Shown: positions 7,215 to 15,429 of the stretch, piece after piece
How positions within the stretch are numbered: the stretch's first letter is position 1
How the letters are laid out: each line of letters opens with the position of its first letter
NCBI GenBank assembly: GCA_964654855.1
Contig: CAZZJS010000001.1
Span: 310,001 to 374,000, forward strand
Length of the DNA stretch: 64,000 bases
From: JALZUV01 sp964654855
GTDB taxonomy: Bacteria > Pseudomonadota > Alphaproteobacteria > Rickettsiales > JALZUV01
Reading direction: 5' to 3'
The notes under the pieces: generated by a model
The model's input: the letters and a program-made list of their open reading frames with translations, nothing else
What the model was told of the DNA's origin: nothing
Databases searched by the model: none
Position numbers and translations under genes: made by a program

Positions 7215-8290
7215 TAGGCGGTAAAACTCGCTAATGCTTCGAGGAGGAGATCATTTTCTTCCGGCGTACCAATCGAAGCGCGAAGGCATTGCGGCAAGCC
7301 ATAAGCGGCAATCTCGCGGATGATAATACCGCGCTCGGTGAGATGGTTATTGGCAGCAGTAGCACGTGCCGGATCTCCAAAGCCGATCATCAAGAAGTTT
7401 CCGTAACCGGGGTGCACGGTGAAACGATCTTGCAGCGCCTCTGTGATACGAGTGCGCTCGGTGCGGTTTACGTCGATAATATGCTGGGTATATTCTGTAT
7501 CGCGGATGGCGGCGATACCCGCAGCCAATGCGGTAGAGTTCACATTAAATGGCCCACGAATACGGTTGAGAATATCAATCATACTTGCCGGCGCATAAGC
7601 CCAACCGAGGCGCAGCGCCGGTAGGCCGTAAGCTTTTGAGAAAGTGTGCAGCGTGATGGTGTTTTCGGTTGTGGCAACGAGTTCGCGGCCATCCGTGTAA
7701 TCTTCTTCTTCCATATATTCCGCATAAGCGCCATCAATGGCGAGGATGATATGGTCTGCTAATCCATCACGTAAGCGTTTAACCTCACTCGCGGAAATAT
7801 AACTTCCTGTTGGATTATTCGGATTAGCGATGAAAACGATTTTTGTTTTCTCTGTTACCGCAGCGAGGAGCGCGTCCACGCTTGTCGTAAAGTTTTCTTC
7901 CGGCGCGGTGCGCGGAACGGCGCCATGGCTGAGTGCATAGATTTTATACATGAGAAACCCATGCTCAGGGTAAAGCACTTCATCGCCTGCATTGGTATAA
8001 GCTTGAATCAGCATACCGATTAGTTCATCCGAACCCGCACCGCAAATCAATTGGTCAGCGGGCAGGTCTTCAACATCTGCAATGGCGGTGTGTAAGTCAT
8101 GATGGCCAGCAGGGTAACGGAAAAGAGATGCGCTTTGCGCCGTAAAAGCTTCAATCGCTTTCGGGCTAGGGCCAAGTGGGTTCTCGTTGGAGGACAGCTT
8201 TATGATGCGTGTCGCACCCGCGCTGCCGGATTTACCTGCCACATAAGGGCGAATTTTAGTGATGCTGTCTTTAGGGGCTGGGTTAGTCAT
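7214..8290 (-). CDS. hisC: Histidinol-phosphate/aromatic aminotransferase (HisC type)
   Basis: This is a fold-type I PLP aminotransferase of the HisC family, 358 residues from the chosen start. It has SSNENPLGPSPKA near the N-terminus, the NPNNPTG motif, and the PLP-binding lysine in HTFSKAYGLPALRLGW. Its position between chorismate mutase and tyrA suggests it transaminates aromatic keto acids or prephenate, possibly also histidinol phosphate. The ATG at 8290 overlaps the upstream stop (ATGACTAA) and has GGAG about 9 bases before it; the longer frame upstream lies inside the chorismate mutase gene and was rejected. Confidence 0.85.
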   Translation of the reverse strand: MTNPAPKDSITKIRPYVAGKSGSAGATRIIKLSSNENPLGPSPKAIEAFTAQSASLFRYPAGHHDLHTAIADVEDLPADQLICGAGSDELIGMLIQAYTNAGDEVLYPEHGFLMYKIYALSHGAVPRTAPEENFTTSVDALLAAVTEKTKIVFIANPNNPTGSYISASEVKRLRDGLADHIILAIDGAYAEYMEEEDYTDGRELVATTENTITLHTFSKAYGLPALRLGWAYAPASMIDILNRIRGPFNVNSTALAAGIAAIRDTEYTQHIIDVNRTERTRITEALQDRFTVHPGYGNFLMIGFGDPARATAANNHLTERGIIIREIAAYGLPQCLRASIGTPEENDLLLEALASFTA

Positions 8291-9026
8291 CTTTTGATAC
8301 TCCAATAGGTCTTCCGTAAGTTCCAAGCCATTGCTTATGGCTATTTGTTGTGCCCTCTGCAACATTAGATTTCTGAGGATATTGCGTATGATAGCCATCG
8401 ACTTCTTCAATCGTGCCTGAATCGTCGATAAATAGGCTAATATCATCTCGGCTAGGTTCGGGTGTTAGGTTGGCGGCGGCAAAGGCTTGGCGTTCCGTGC
8501 CGATGAAAGGTAATATCCCGAACACTTTGAGTGTCTCCGGTGCTTCCTTTGCAAAAATCTGCCAATAGTAAGAATCCTCTTCCCAAGGTGGCATAATCAA
8601 AATGCCTGTTGGATTGTCTGCCAGCACTTTCAGCGCATCACGTGCATCGTCAATATAGCTAATCGGCATAAACTGCCCGAAATAAGTCTTTGCAACGGTT
8701 TGACGTTCTTCTGGCGTAATCAGGCGCATTTGTGATTCATGCTGCGTCGAGGCTGAGATAATCTGACGCCAGATGGCCACCGCCGCTTCCGGATGAAATT
8801 TTGAACCTTCAAACTGTTTGTAAATATCGCGTAGCATATCAGACTCACGGCCCGAGCGAATAAAGCATTGCAGCGTTGCATCGCTACGTTTCAGTTTGCC
8901 CACTTCGCTCACAATTTCGATCCGCCTTTTGAGCAGACGGATCAGCTCATTATCCAGCGTGTCAATCTCCGCGCGGAATCCGTTTAGCTTCTCTTGAGCC
9001 TCATCTGTTAAGGTGCCTGTTGCCAT
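8283..9026 (-). CDS. Chorismate mutase (AroQ type) with C-terminal extension
   Basis: Residues about 12-95 are an all-helical AroQ chorismate mutase domain (FRAEIDTLDNELIRLLKRR, RSGRESDML, AVAIWRQIISAS), which converts chorismate to prephenate. The remaining 150 residues form an extension found with such proteins in some alphaproteobacteria. It does not show the full prephenate dehydratase motifs, so I would not call this a P-protein. The ATG at 9026 was preferred over 9068 because the latter extends over the divergent metX start. It is the first gene of the aroQ-hisC-tyrA operon, and only 31 bases separate it from metX. Confidence 0.8.
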   Translation of the reverse strand: MATGTLTDEAQEKLNGFRAEIDTLDNELIRLLKRRIEIVSEVGKLKRSDATLQCFIRSGRESDMLRDIYKQFEGSKFHPEAAVAIWRQIISASTQHESQMRLITPEERQTVAKTYFGQFMPISYIDDARDALKVLADNPTGILIMPPWEEDSYYWQIFAKEAPETLKVFGILPFIGTERQAFAAANLTPEPSRDDISLFIDDSGTIEEVDGYHTQYPQKSNVAEGTTNSHKQWLGTYGRPIGVSKDD

Positions 9027-9057
9027 TTCTATGGGAATATGCCTATCTGCAAGCCTT

Positions 9058-10212
9058 ATGGCAATCACAGAAACAATAACTCAGCATTTTGGCGCCGATC
9101 AGCAACCGTTCGAGGTGGGACGTATTGCTATACTGGCACAGGATGTTCCGTTGAAATTGGATTGCGGTAAAGAAATTTCCAATTTCCCGCTCGCCTTCCA
9201 AACTTACGGCGAATTGAATGCAGAGAAAACCAATGCGATTCTTATTTGCCACGGTTTAACGGCCGATCAATATGTCGCCAGCGAGCATCCTATTACCGGC
9301 AAAGAAGGCTGGTGGGATTTGATGGTAGGGGCGGGCAAGCCTATTGATACGGATAAGTTTTACGTGATTTGCGGCAATGTGCTCGGTGGATGTATGGGAA
9401 GCTATGGCCCACGGAGCCTCGATGAAAATGGCAAGCCGCTCGGCCTAAACTTTCCTGTTGTGACGATGGGCGATATGGCTCGCGCGCAAGCGCTACTACT
9501 TGATGTGTTAGGAATTGATACGCTTGCGGCTGTCATCGGTGGTTCTGTCGGCGGTATGCAGGCGCTCGCTTGGGCGGCGCTTTATCCTAACCGTTTTCGA
9601 AATTTCGTAGGGGTGGCGACGGGCGGTTCTCTTTCGCCGCAGGGAATCGCCTTTAACGAGATTGGTCGCCAAGCCATCATGGTCGATGAAGGCTGGCAAG
9701 AAGGTGATTATGCGGGCAAAGGAGAGTTTCCTTCTAAGGGGCTCGCTGTTGCTCGCATGGCAGCCCATGTCACTTACCTTTCAGAAGAGGGACTGCACCA
9801 TAAATTTGGGCGTGACTTGCAAGAGAAAGACAATGTCAGCTACGGCTTTGATGCAGATTTTCAGATTGAAAGTTACTTGCGTTATCAGGGAAAAAACTTT
9901 GTGAACCGTTTTGATCCGATTAGCTATTTCTACATTACCCGCGCGATGGATTATTTCGATATCTCGCAATATGGAAAGTTAAGTGAACTCTTCGCACCAT
10001 GTCGCGATAAGCGTTTCTTGTTGCTCTCATTTTCTACCGATTGGTTGTTTCCAACCGAGAAAGTGCGCGATCTCGTGCGTGGCTTAAATGCTGCCGGAGT
10101 ACCGGTGAGTTTCGCTGAAATCGAAACGGATAAAGGTCATGATGGCTTCTTGCTCGCCAATGAAGATTACGAAAATGCTGTATCCGGTTTCTTGAAAGGA
10201 ATTGAGATATGA
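9058..10212 (+). CDS. metX: Homoserine O-acetyltransferase (MetX)
   Basis: MetX acylates homoserine as the first committed step of methionine synthesis (acetyl- or succinyl-CoA; specificity cannot be read by eye). The alpha/beta-hydrolase nucleophile elbow GGSVGGMQAL contains the catalytic Ser (about residue 163 from the chosen start). The Asp is in STDWLFP and the His in DKGHDGFLL. The start at 9058 (MAITETITQHFG) matches the family N-terminus; an in-frame ATG at 9013 would overlap the divergent chorismate mutase start. It overlaps metW by four bases (ATGA). Confidence 0.92.
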   Translation: MAITETITQHFGADQQPFEVGRIAILAQDVPLKLDCGKEISNFPLAFQTYGELNAEKTNAILICHGLTADQYVASEHPITGKEGWWDLMVGAGKPIDTDKFYVICGNVLGGCMGSYGPRSLDENGKPLGLNFPVVTMGDMARAQALLLDVLGIDTLAAVIGGSVGGMQALAWAALYPNRFRNFVGVATGGSLSPQGIAFNEIGRQAIMVDEGWQEGDYAGKGEFPSKGLAVARMAAHVTYLSEEGLHHKFGRDLQEKDNVSYGFDADFQIESYLRYQGKNFVNRFDPISYFYITRAMDYFDISQYGKLSELFAPCRDKRFLLLSFSTDWLFPTEKVRDLVRGLNAAGVPVSFAEIETDKGHDGFLLANEDYENAVSGFLKGIEI

Positions 10213-10814
10213 GCCAGTTACGCGCCGATTTACGAGTGATGGCGAATCTCGTGCCAGAAGGTTCCACCGTGTTAGATATCGGTTGCGGTGGTGGTGAGCT
10301 GCTCGCTTGGCTAACCAAAGAACGCGCAGTCGATGGCCGTGGCTTGGAGTTGGCGGTGGATAAGGTGAATGAATGTATTGCTCAAGGTTTATCTGTTACT
10401 CAAGCGGATGCGCAAATTGAACTGCCGTATTTCGCCGATAATGGCTTTGATATTAGCATCCTAAGCCGTACCCTTCAGGCGATGCAAGACCCTGTTGAGT
10501 TGCTAAAACAAGTCACGCGTGTGGGTAAGCAAGCCATTGTATCTATTCCCAATTTTGGCTATTGGCGTAATCGTGTGCATTTGGGGGTTACGGGACATAT
10601 GCCAGTGACGAGTACCTTGCGTTACCAATGGTATGATACGCCCAATATCCACTTCTGCACCATCCGTGATTTTATCGAACTTTGCGCGCAATTGGATATT
10701 ACCATTAAGCGTCAAGTCTTCCATAATTCTGCGGGGAAAGAGGCAGCTTATTTCGGTAATGTAAGCCTCGCTAACTTGCTTGCTGAGCAGGCGACATTTT
10801 TGATTGAGAAATAA
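10209..10814 (+). CDS. metW: Methionine biosynthesis protein MetW
   Basis: This 201-residue protein has a class I SAM-methyltransferase fold and the motif I VLDIGCGGGELLAWL near residues 20-34. MetW is the usual partner of MetX in alpha- and betaproteobacteria and is needed for full homoserine acyltransferase activity there. The ATGA overlap with metX indicates coupling. Its 3' end overlaps the convergent mutY by 44 bases, which is unusually long for this window. Confidence 0.9.
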   Translation: MSQLRADLRVMANLVPEGSTVLDIGCGGGELLAWLTKERAVDGRGLELAVDKVNECIAQGLSVTQADAQIELPYFADNGFDISILSRTLQAMQDPVELLKQVTRVGKQAIVSIPNFGYWRNRVHLGVTGHMPVTSTLRYQWYDTPNIHFCTIRDFIELCAQLDITIKRQVFHNSAGKEAAYFGNVSLANLLAEQATFLIEK

Positions 10815-11808
10815 GCGCGAGGATTTTCTTCTCGGTGCGTGATAGGGGGAGAGTGGAAATCTCCTTTGCCGTTTTCCACTGCCACTCAGAATGACTCTCA
10901 GAAATCTTAAATTGATGGATATTTGCTTCTAAAATAAAATGACTATACGCGTGAGATATATTTCCAATATAATTTTTATTATCAAAAGCATATTCTTTAT
11001 TATTAAATATATAGTTTAATTCATTTTGTTCTATCTCAGGGAACTCCCATAGCCCATGTAAGAAGCGTGTTTCGCGCGGACGGACGGCGTAACGATCTTG
11101 TGAATCACGTAATAATAGGATGTTCTTTTTACGCGTCGGAATCGCCTTCTTTGCCTTCTTTTGTGGATAGCTTTCGGGAGAGTGTTTGCCCTCACAAATC
11201 ATATTCGCAGGGCAGCTATCGCAGGAAGGGTTTTTCGGAGTGCAAATAGAGGAGCCAACATCCATCATCGCCTGATTATAATCGAATGGGTTTTCCGAGT
11301 TCAGCAAGCTTTCCGCTTTTGTCCAAAGTTCTTTATCGCTCGGTGTTTCCAGCGCGAAGATACGGGCGACCACACGTTTCACATTCGCTTCTAATATCGC
11401 CACCGGTTGATGAAAGGCGAAAGCAGCCACGGCTCGCGCGGTGTTTTGGCCGATGCCCGGTAGCTTGATGAGCGCATCTGGTTCGGCGGGAAGGGTGTTG
11501 AGTCCCGCAGCAGCCACTTGCTGCGCTGCTTTATGCAAATTTTTCGCTCGGCTGTAATAGCCTAAACCCTGCCAGAGCTGTAGCACATCTTGTAGATCAG
11601 CTTCGGCTAGTGCGTTAATGCTGGGAAAGCGCTCTAGGAAAGGAAAGTAGAAGCGTTCTAAAACTGTCTTCACTTGCGTTTGTTGAAGCATCACTTCGCT
11701 TAGCCAAATAGCGTAAGGGTCTTGCGTTTTGCGCCACGGTAATTCGTGGCGGCCATTGGTTTGGTACCATTTATCGAGCGCGTTATGGAATGGCTTAACT
11801 TGCGGCAC
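10771..11808 (-). CDS. mutY: A/G-specific adenine glycosylase MutY, with Asp-to-Glu change at the catalytic aspartate position
   Basis: MutY removes adenine mispaired with 8-oxoguanine. Visible features: WLSEVMLQQTQV with the catalytic Glu 38; helix-hairpin-helix LPGIGQNTARAV (116-127); 4Fe-4S cysteines 189, 196, 199 and 205 with the normal C-X6-C-X2-C-X5-C spacing; and a NUDIX-like C-terminal domain (FLHGLWEFP). The position of the catalytic Asp, normally in an LDGNVKRV context, reads ILEANVKRV, so it is Glu 140. The C-terminal domain is encoded by a noticeably A+T-rich stretch around 10915-11030. The start overlaps ispH by 14 bases. Confidence 0.88.
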   Translation of the reverse strand: MPQVKPFHNALDKWYQTNGRHELPWRKTQDPYAIWLSEVMLQQTQVKTVLERFYFPFLERFPSINALAEADLQDVLQLWQGLGYYSRAKNLHKAAQQVAAAGLNTLPAEPDALIKLPGIGQNTARAVAAFAFHQPVAILEANVKRVVARIFALETPSDKELWTKAESLLNSENPFDYNQAMMDVGSSICTPKNPSCDSCPANMICEGKHSPESYPQKKAKKAIPTRKKNILLLRDSQDRYAVRPRETRFLHGLWEFPEIEQNELNYIFNNKEYAFDNKNYIGNISHAYSHFILEANIHQFKISESHSEWQWKTAKEISTLPLSRTEKKILALISQSKMSPAQQAS

Positions 11809-12772
11809 GATTATCTGGGAATTCCGGTAATTTGCTACGCACTTGTTTGGGTAGGTTGAAGGTCATCGTTTCCGCTTCGCCCTTCTGTAGCTGTACCGTC
11901 GCAGGACGTTTGGTTTTGATGTGCTCGATTAGTTCATCCATTAAAATTTCAGGGGCAGAAGCTCCAGCTGTAAGGCCAATGACTTTAGGGTGTTTTAGCC
12001 ATTCATCCTGACATTCGGATACATCATTGATGAGATAAGAGGGGATGCCTATTTCCTCGCCCAAATCGCGTAAACGATTAGAGTTTGAACTATTTGCTGC
12101 ACCGATAACGAGGAGTAAATCTACGTTACCCAGCATGTCTTTGACCGAGTTCTGACGGTTTTGTGTGGCATAACAAATATCTTCCACATCTGGCCCGTCA
12201 ATATGCGGATAGCGTTTGCGTAAGGCGCTCACAATATCTGCCGTATCATCAACACTGAGTGTCGTTTGGGTAACAAATGAAAGCGGGATATCTTCAGCAA
12301 TATCGAGTTTTTCGACAGCCTCGACTGTATCTACCAAATGCATCGGTTTATCTGTTCGTCCCATTGTGCCGACCACTTCTGGGTGCCCTTCATGGCCGAT
12401 AAGGATAAGCGTGTGGCCTTCCTTTTCATAACGGCGAGCTTGGTTATGCACTTTGGTCACGAGCGGGCAGGTAGCATCAATCGCTGGCATATTACGACGC
12501 TCTGCTTCAAGCTCTACCTTGCGGGCGATGCCATGGGCGCTGAAAACGGTGATGGCATTATCGGGCACTTGATCGAGTTCTTTGACGAAAATAACGCCTT
12601 TGGATTTTAAATCCTCAACCACCCATTTATTATGCACAATCTCGTGGCGCACATAAACGGGAGCACCGTACAGCTTTAATGCTTCTTCAACAATTTCGAT
12701 TGCACGCACCACGCCTGCGCAAAACCCACGCGGTTGTGCGAGCAAAAGGGTGACAGGTTCATTATTCATCAT
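11795..12772 (-). CDS. ispH: 4-hydroxy-3-methylbut-2-enyl diphosphate reductase
   Basis: IspH (LytB) converts HMBPP to IPP and DMAPP, the last MEP-pathway step. The three cluster-binding cysteines are visible in PRGFCAGVVRAI (N-terminus), DATCPLVTKVH and EDICYATQNRQ, as are the substrate-site motifs HGIARKV, GHEGHPEV and TQTTLS. The length (325) is typical. Two adjacent ATGs (12772 and 12769) could serve as the start. The gene sits between zapE and mutY on the minus strand, with a 20-base gap from zapE. Confidence 0.95.
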   Translation of the reverse strand: MMNNEPVTLLLAQPRGFCAGVVRAIEIVEEALKLYGAPVYVRHEIVHNKWVVEDLKSKGVIFVKELDQVPDNAITVFSAHGIARKVELEAERRNMPAIDATCPLVTKVHNQARRYEKEGHTLILIGHEGHPEVVGTMGRTDKPMHLVDTVEAVEKLDIAEDIPLSFVTQTTLSVDDTADIVSALRKRYPHIDGPDVEDICYATQNRQNSVKDMLGNVDLLLVIGAANSSNSNRLRDLGEEIGIPSYLINDVSECQDEWLKHPKVIGLTAGASAPEILMDELIEHIKTKRPATVQLQKGEAETMTFNLPKQVRSKLPEFPDNRAAS

Positions 12773-12792
12773 GGAGGCTAGTCTAGTACGAG

Positions 12793-13905
12793 TTACGCGT
12801 GATGAGAAGCGCCAAGATACAAGCTAGATTGCATTTCTATCAAACGTGACACGGTGCGTTGGAATTCAAAGCTGCCATCGCCATGAGGATAGAGGTCATG
12901 GGCAGAAACTTCTGCGCTGCAAATCAAACGAGTGCGATGCTCGTAAAGGGCGTCCACTAATAGAACAAAACGCTTCGCCTCGTTACGGTTATCTGCGGTC
13001 ATTTTAGGGATTCCGGTAAGGAATAACGTGTGGAATTCTGCTGCGAGCGTGTTGTAATCCTCAGCGCCGAGCGCGGCTTCACAAAGTTCTGCAAAGCTTG
13101 CCCATGCCATGCCATCAGCCGTTTTATTTAGAGTGAGATTGCGGCCTTTTACATGCAAAATAGCAGCTTGGGGTGAATGCTGGGTGAGGGAATTAAATAA
13201 TTTTTTCATCGGTTCTATATTGGTGGATGGCTTGAAATAGACTTTACTGCCTTCGATTTTTTCTAATCGATAATCAGTATCATGGTCGAGGGAGATAATT
13301 TCAAAACGTTGTTTTACCAATTCGATAAACGGTAAAAAGGAGTTGCGCTGTAGGCCATTTTGATAAAGCCCATCTGGCGGGCGGTTACTAGTGGTAATGG
13401 TGATGACACCTTGCTCAACCAGCGCTTCAAATAGGCGTGAGAGGATCATCGCATCGGCAATATCATGTACTTGAAACTCATCAAGACAGAGGATTTGACA
13501 ATGACTCGCAAATTCCTCAGCAATAATGGGGAGCGGGTCCTCCTCGCCGGGGTTAGATTGGCGAAATTCGTAAAGTGCTTCGTGAATTTCGGTCATGAAG
13601 GCATGAAAGTGAATACGGCGCGCGAGGATAGGTTTTGGCAGATGGTCGTAAAACAAATCCATCAACATGGATTTACCGCGCCCAACATCGCCCCATAGAT
13701 AAATGCCTTTAATAAAGCGCTCATGCACTTCGCGGTTTAGCCACCCCATAAAAGAGAAGGGCGTTTTAGGACGATTTTGTAAATCATGCAGAAGCGCCTC
13801 AAAATGCATGAGAATTTCACGCTGTGCGAGGTCATCCTGCCAACCATCGTTGGTCAGTAATGCTTCATAAGCTTGCGTTAGAGATTGATTTTGCGTATCA
13901 GCCAT
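12793..13905 (-). CDS. zapE: Cell division ATPase ZapE (AFG1-like)
   Basis: This P-loop ATPase of the AFG1/LACE1/ZapE family has Walker A LWGDVGRGKSMLMD and Walker B LCLDEFQVHDIADAM, followed by sensor-like TTSNRPPDGLY. ZapE interacts with the Z-ring at constriction in E. coli, and mitochondrial AFG1 relatives act in protein quality control. At 370 residues it has the expected length. Its ATG is only five bases from the divergent panC ATG, so each promoter must lie in or next to the other gene. Confidence 0.88.
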   Translation of the reverse strand: MADTQNQSLTQAYEALLTNDGWQDDLAQREILMHFEALLHDLQNRPKTPFSFMGWLNREVHERFIKGIYLWGDVGRGKSMLMDLFYDHLPKPILARRIHFHAFMTEIHEALYEFRQSNPGEEDPLPIIAEEFASHCQILCLDEFQVHDIADAMILSRLFEALVEQGVITITTSNRPPDGLYQNGLQRNSFLPFIELVKQRFEIISLDHDTDYRLEKIEGSKVYFKPSTNIEPMKKLFNSLTQHSPQAAILHVKGRNLTLNKTADGMAWASFAELCEAALGAEDYNTLAAEFHTLFLTGIPKMTADNRNEAKRFVLLVDALYEHRTRLICSAEVSAHDLYPHGDGSFEFQRTVSRLIEMQSSLYLGASHHA

Positions 13906-13910
13906 GAGGT

Positions 13911-14765
13911 ATGGTTAAGGTCATTCATAATGTTCAATCTTTACGCGCCGAACTGGATGAGCGCAAGAGGGCGGGTGAGTCTATTGGCTTTGTGCCGACA
14001 ATGGGCGCCTTGCATGAGGGGCATTTGTCACTGGTTCGCCTTGCGCATCAACATGCTGATACGGTGGTGGTGAGTATTTTTGTGAACCCTACACAATTCG
14101 CACCGGATGAAGATTTTGATACTTACCCACGTACCGCAGAGAGCGATACTGCCAAGCTAGAGGCTGAGAAGGTGGATGTAATCTATCTGCCAAGTGTGAA
14201 AGACCTTTATCCGGATGGTGTAAAAATTACGGTAAAGGCAGAATCGAAATTGACGCAAAATCTTTGTGCGGAGTACCGCCCTGGCTTTTTCGACGGGGTA
14301 GCGACGGTGGTCTCTCGCCTTTTTGCACAAGTGCAGCCTGATATAGCGGTGTTTGGTGAGAAGGATTACCAGCAGTTACAGGTTATCAGCCGTATGGTGG
14401 CTGATTTGGATCTGCCTATCAAGATTATCGGCGCACCGATTGCGCGTGAACCTAATGGTTTGGCGCTTTCTTCGCGTAATGCTTATTTGAATGATAGGGA
14501 GCAATCTATCGCTCCAAAACTCCAGCAAATAATGCAGCAAGTGGCGGTGGATGTTCAAACGAAGACAGCGGCGCAAGTTTTAGAACAGGCGAAAGTAGCC
14601 CTTGTAGAGCAGGGGTTTGACTCTGTTGATTATATCGAGCTGGTCGATGCGCAGACTTTACAGCCTATGACTCAACTAGATAGACCTGCGCGCTTGCTTG
14701 CGGCGGCGTGGCTTGGTAAGACTCGCTTGATTGATAATATTGCCGTGGAGTTCCCTCATGAATAA
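13911..14765 (+). CDS. panC: Pantothenate synthetase
   Basis: PanC condenses pantoate and beta-alanine with ATP. The HIGH-type motif is in FVPTMGALHEGHLSLV. VSIFVNPTQFAPDEDF and FGEKDYQQL, followed later by LALSSRNAYL, are diagnostic. The length of 284 is normal. A TGA immediately upstream in frame (13905-13907) leaves the ATG at 13911 as the only plausible start, and GAGG is only one base from it. A weak promoter candidate (TTGCGT at 13873-13878, TATCAG at 13896-13901, 17 apart) would make the message nearly leaderless. The 3' end overlaps pyrE (ATGAATAA). Confidence 0.93.
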   Translation: MVKVIHNVQSLRAELDERKRAGESIGFVPTMGALHEGHLSLVRLAHQHADTVVVSIFVNPTQFAPDEDFDTYPRTAESDTAKLEAEKVDVIYLPSVKDLYPDGVKITVKAESKLTQNLCAEYRPGFFDGVATVVSRLFAQVQPDIAVFGEKDYQQLQVISRMVADLDLPIKIIGAPIAREPNGLALSSRNAYLNDREQSIAPKLQQIMQQVAVDVQTKTAAQVLEQAKVALVEQGFDSVDYIELVDAQTLQPMTQLDRPARLLAAAWLGKTRLIDNIAVEFPHE

Positions 14766-15351
14766 AGACGAAATCATTGCAGAGTTTGAAGCAGCAGAAG
14801 CTATTTTAAACGGTCATTTTATTCTTTCTTCAGGGCGCCACTCCGATACGTATCTGCAATGTGCGCGCGTGCTGATGGAGCCTTCTCGTTCAACAAAGCT
14901 TGTGGCAGCACTGGTTGAGAAAATGAAGGCTACGATTGATATAGATGCGATTGATGTTGTTGCCGCACCAGCGATGGGTGGCCTAGTTGTTGGCTGTGAG
15001 GTCGCGCGTCAGCTTGATAAGCCTTATATTTTTTGCGAACGTGTGGAAGGTAAATTCGCCTTTCGCCGTGGGTTTGATATGAAAGCAAATGCAAAAGTTT
15101 TGGTGGTAGAGGATGTCGTTACAACCGGCCTTTCTTCACGCGAAGCCTTTGCGTGTATCGAACAAGCAGGCGGCCAAGTGGTGGCAGAAGTTTCGTTAGT
15201 AGATCGTAGCAACGGGAAAGTAGATCTCAATGTGCCATTTGTTCCGCTATTAGCGATGGAAGTGGTCTCTTATGAAGCCGATAACTTACCAGATCACTTA
15301 AAAGGTACGGAAGCCTATAAGCCCGGTAGTCGTGGGTTAAAGAGCGCTTAA
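14758..15351 (+). CDS. pyrE: Orotate phosphoribosyltransferase
   Basis: PyrE converts orotate and PRPP to OMP in pyrimidine synthesis. The PRPP-binding signature VLVVEDVVTTGLSS is clear, together with FILSSGRHSDTYLQ near the N-terminus and the flexible-loop FCERVEGKFAFRRGF. From the ATG at 14758 the product is 197 residues, the family length. A GGAG lies about 8 bases upstream, inside panC. The frame begins earlier at 14731, but those residues are panC sequence out of frame. It is coupled to panC by an 8-base overlap. Confidence 0.93.
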   Translation: MNKDEIIAEFEAAEAILNGHFILSSGRHSDTYLQCARVLMEPSRSTKLVAALVEKMKATIDIDAIDVVAAPAMGGLVVGCEVARQLDKPYIFCERVEGKFAFRRGFDMKANAKVLVVEDVVTTGLSSREAFACIEQAGGQVVAEVSLVDRSNGKVDLNVPFVPLLAMEVVSYEADNLPDHLKGTEAYKPGSRGLKSA

Positions 15352-15391
15352 TTGCAAATATTAACAGGTTTTTAGTAAAATTTAGCAAGTG

Positions 15392-15420
15392 TTAACTTAT
15401 TTTTAAACCTACTGTATTAA
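15392..15420 (+). promoter_or_regulatory. Possible promoter giving a near-leaderless DUF2336 message
   Basis: TTAACT (15392-15397) and TATTAA (15415-15420) are 17 bases apart. Transcription would start near 15427, two or three bases before the ATG at 15430, which has no Shine-Dalgarno sequence. Confidence 0.4.
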
Positions 15421-15429
15421 TATGAGAAT

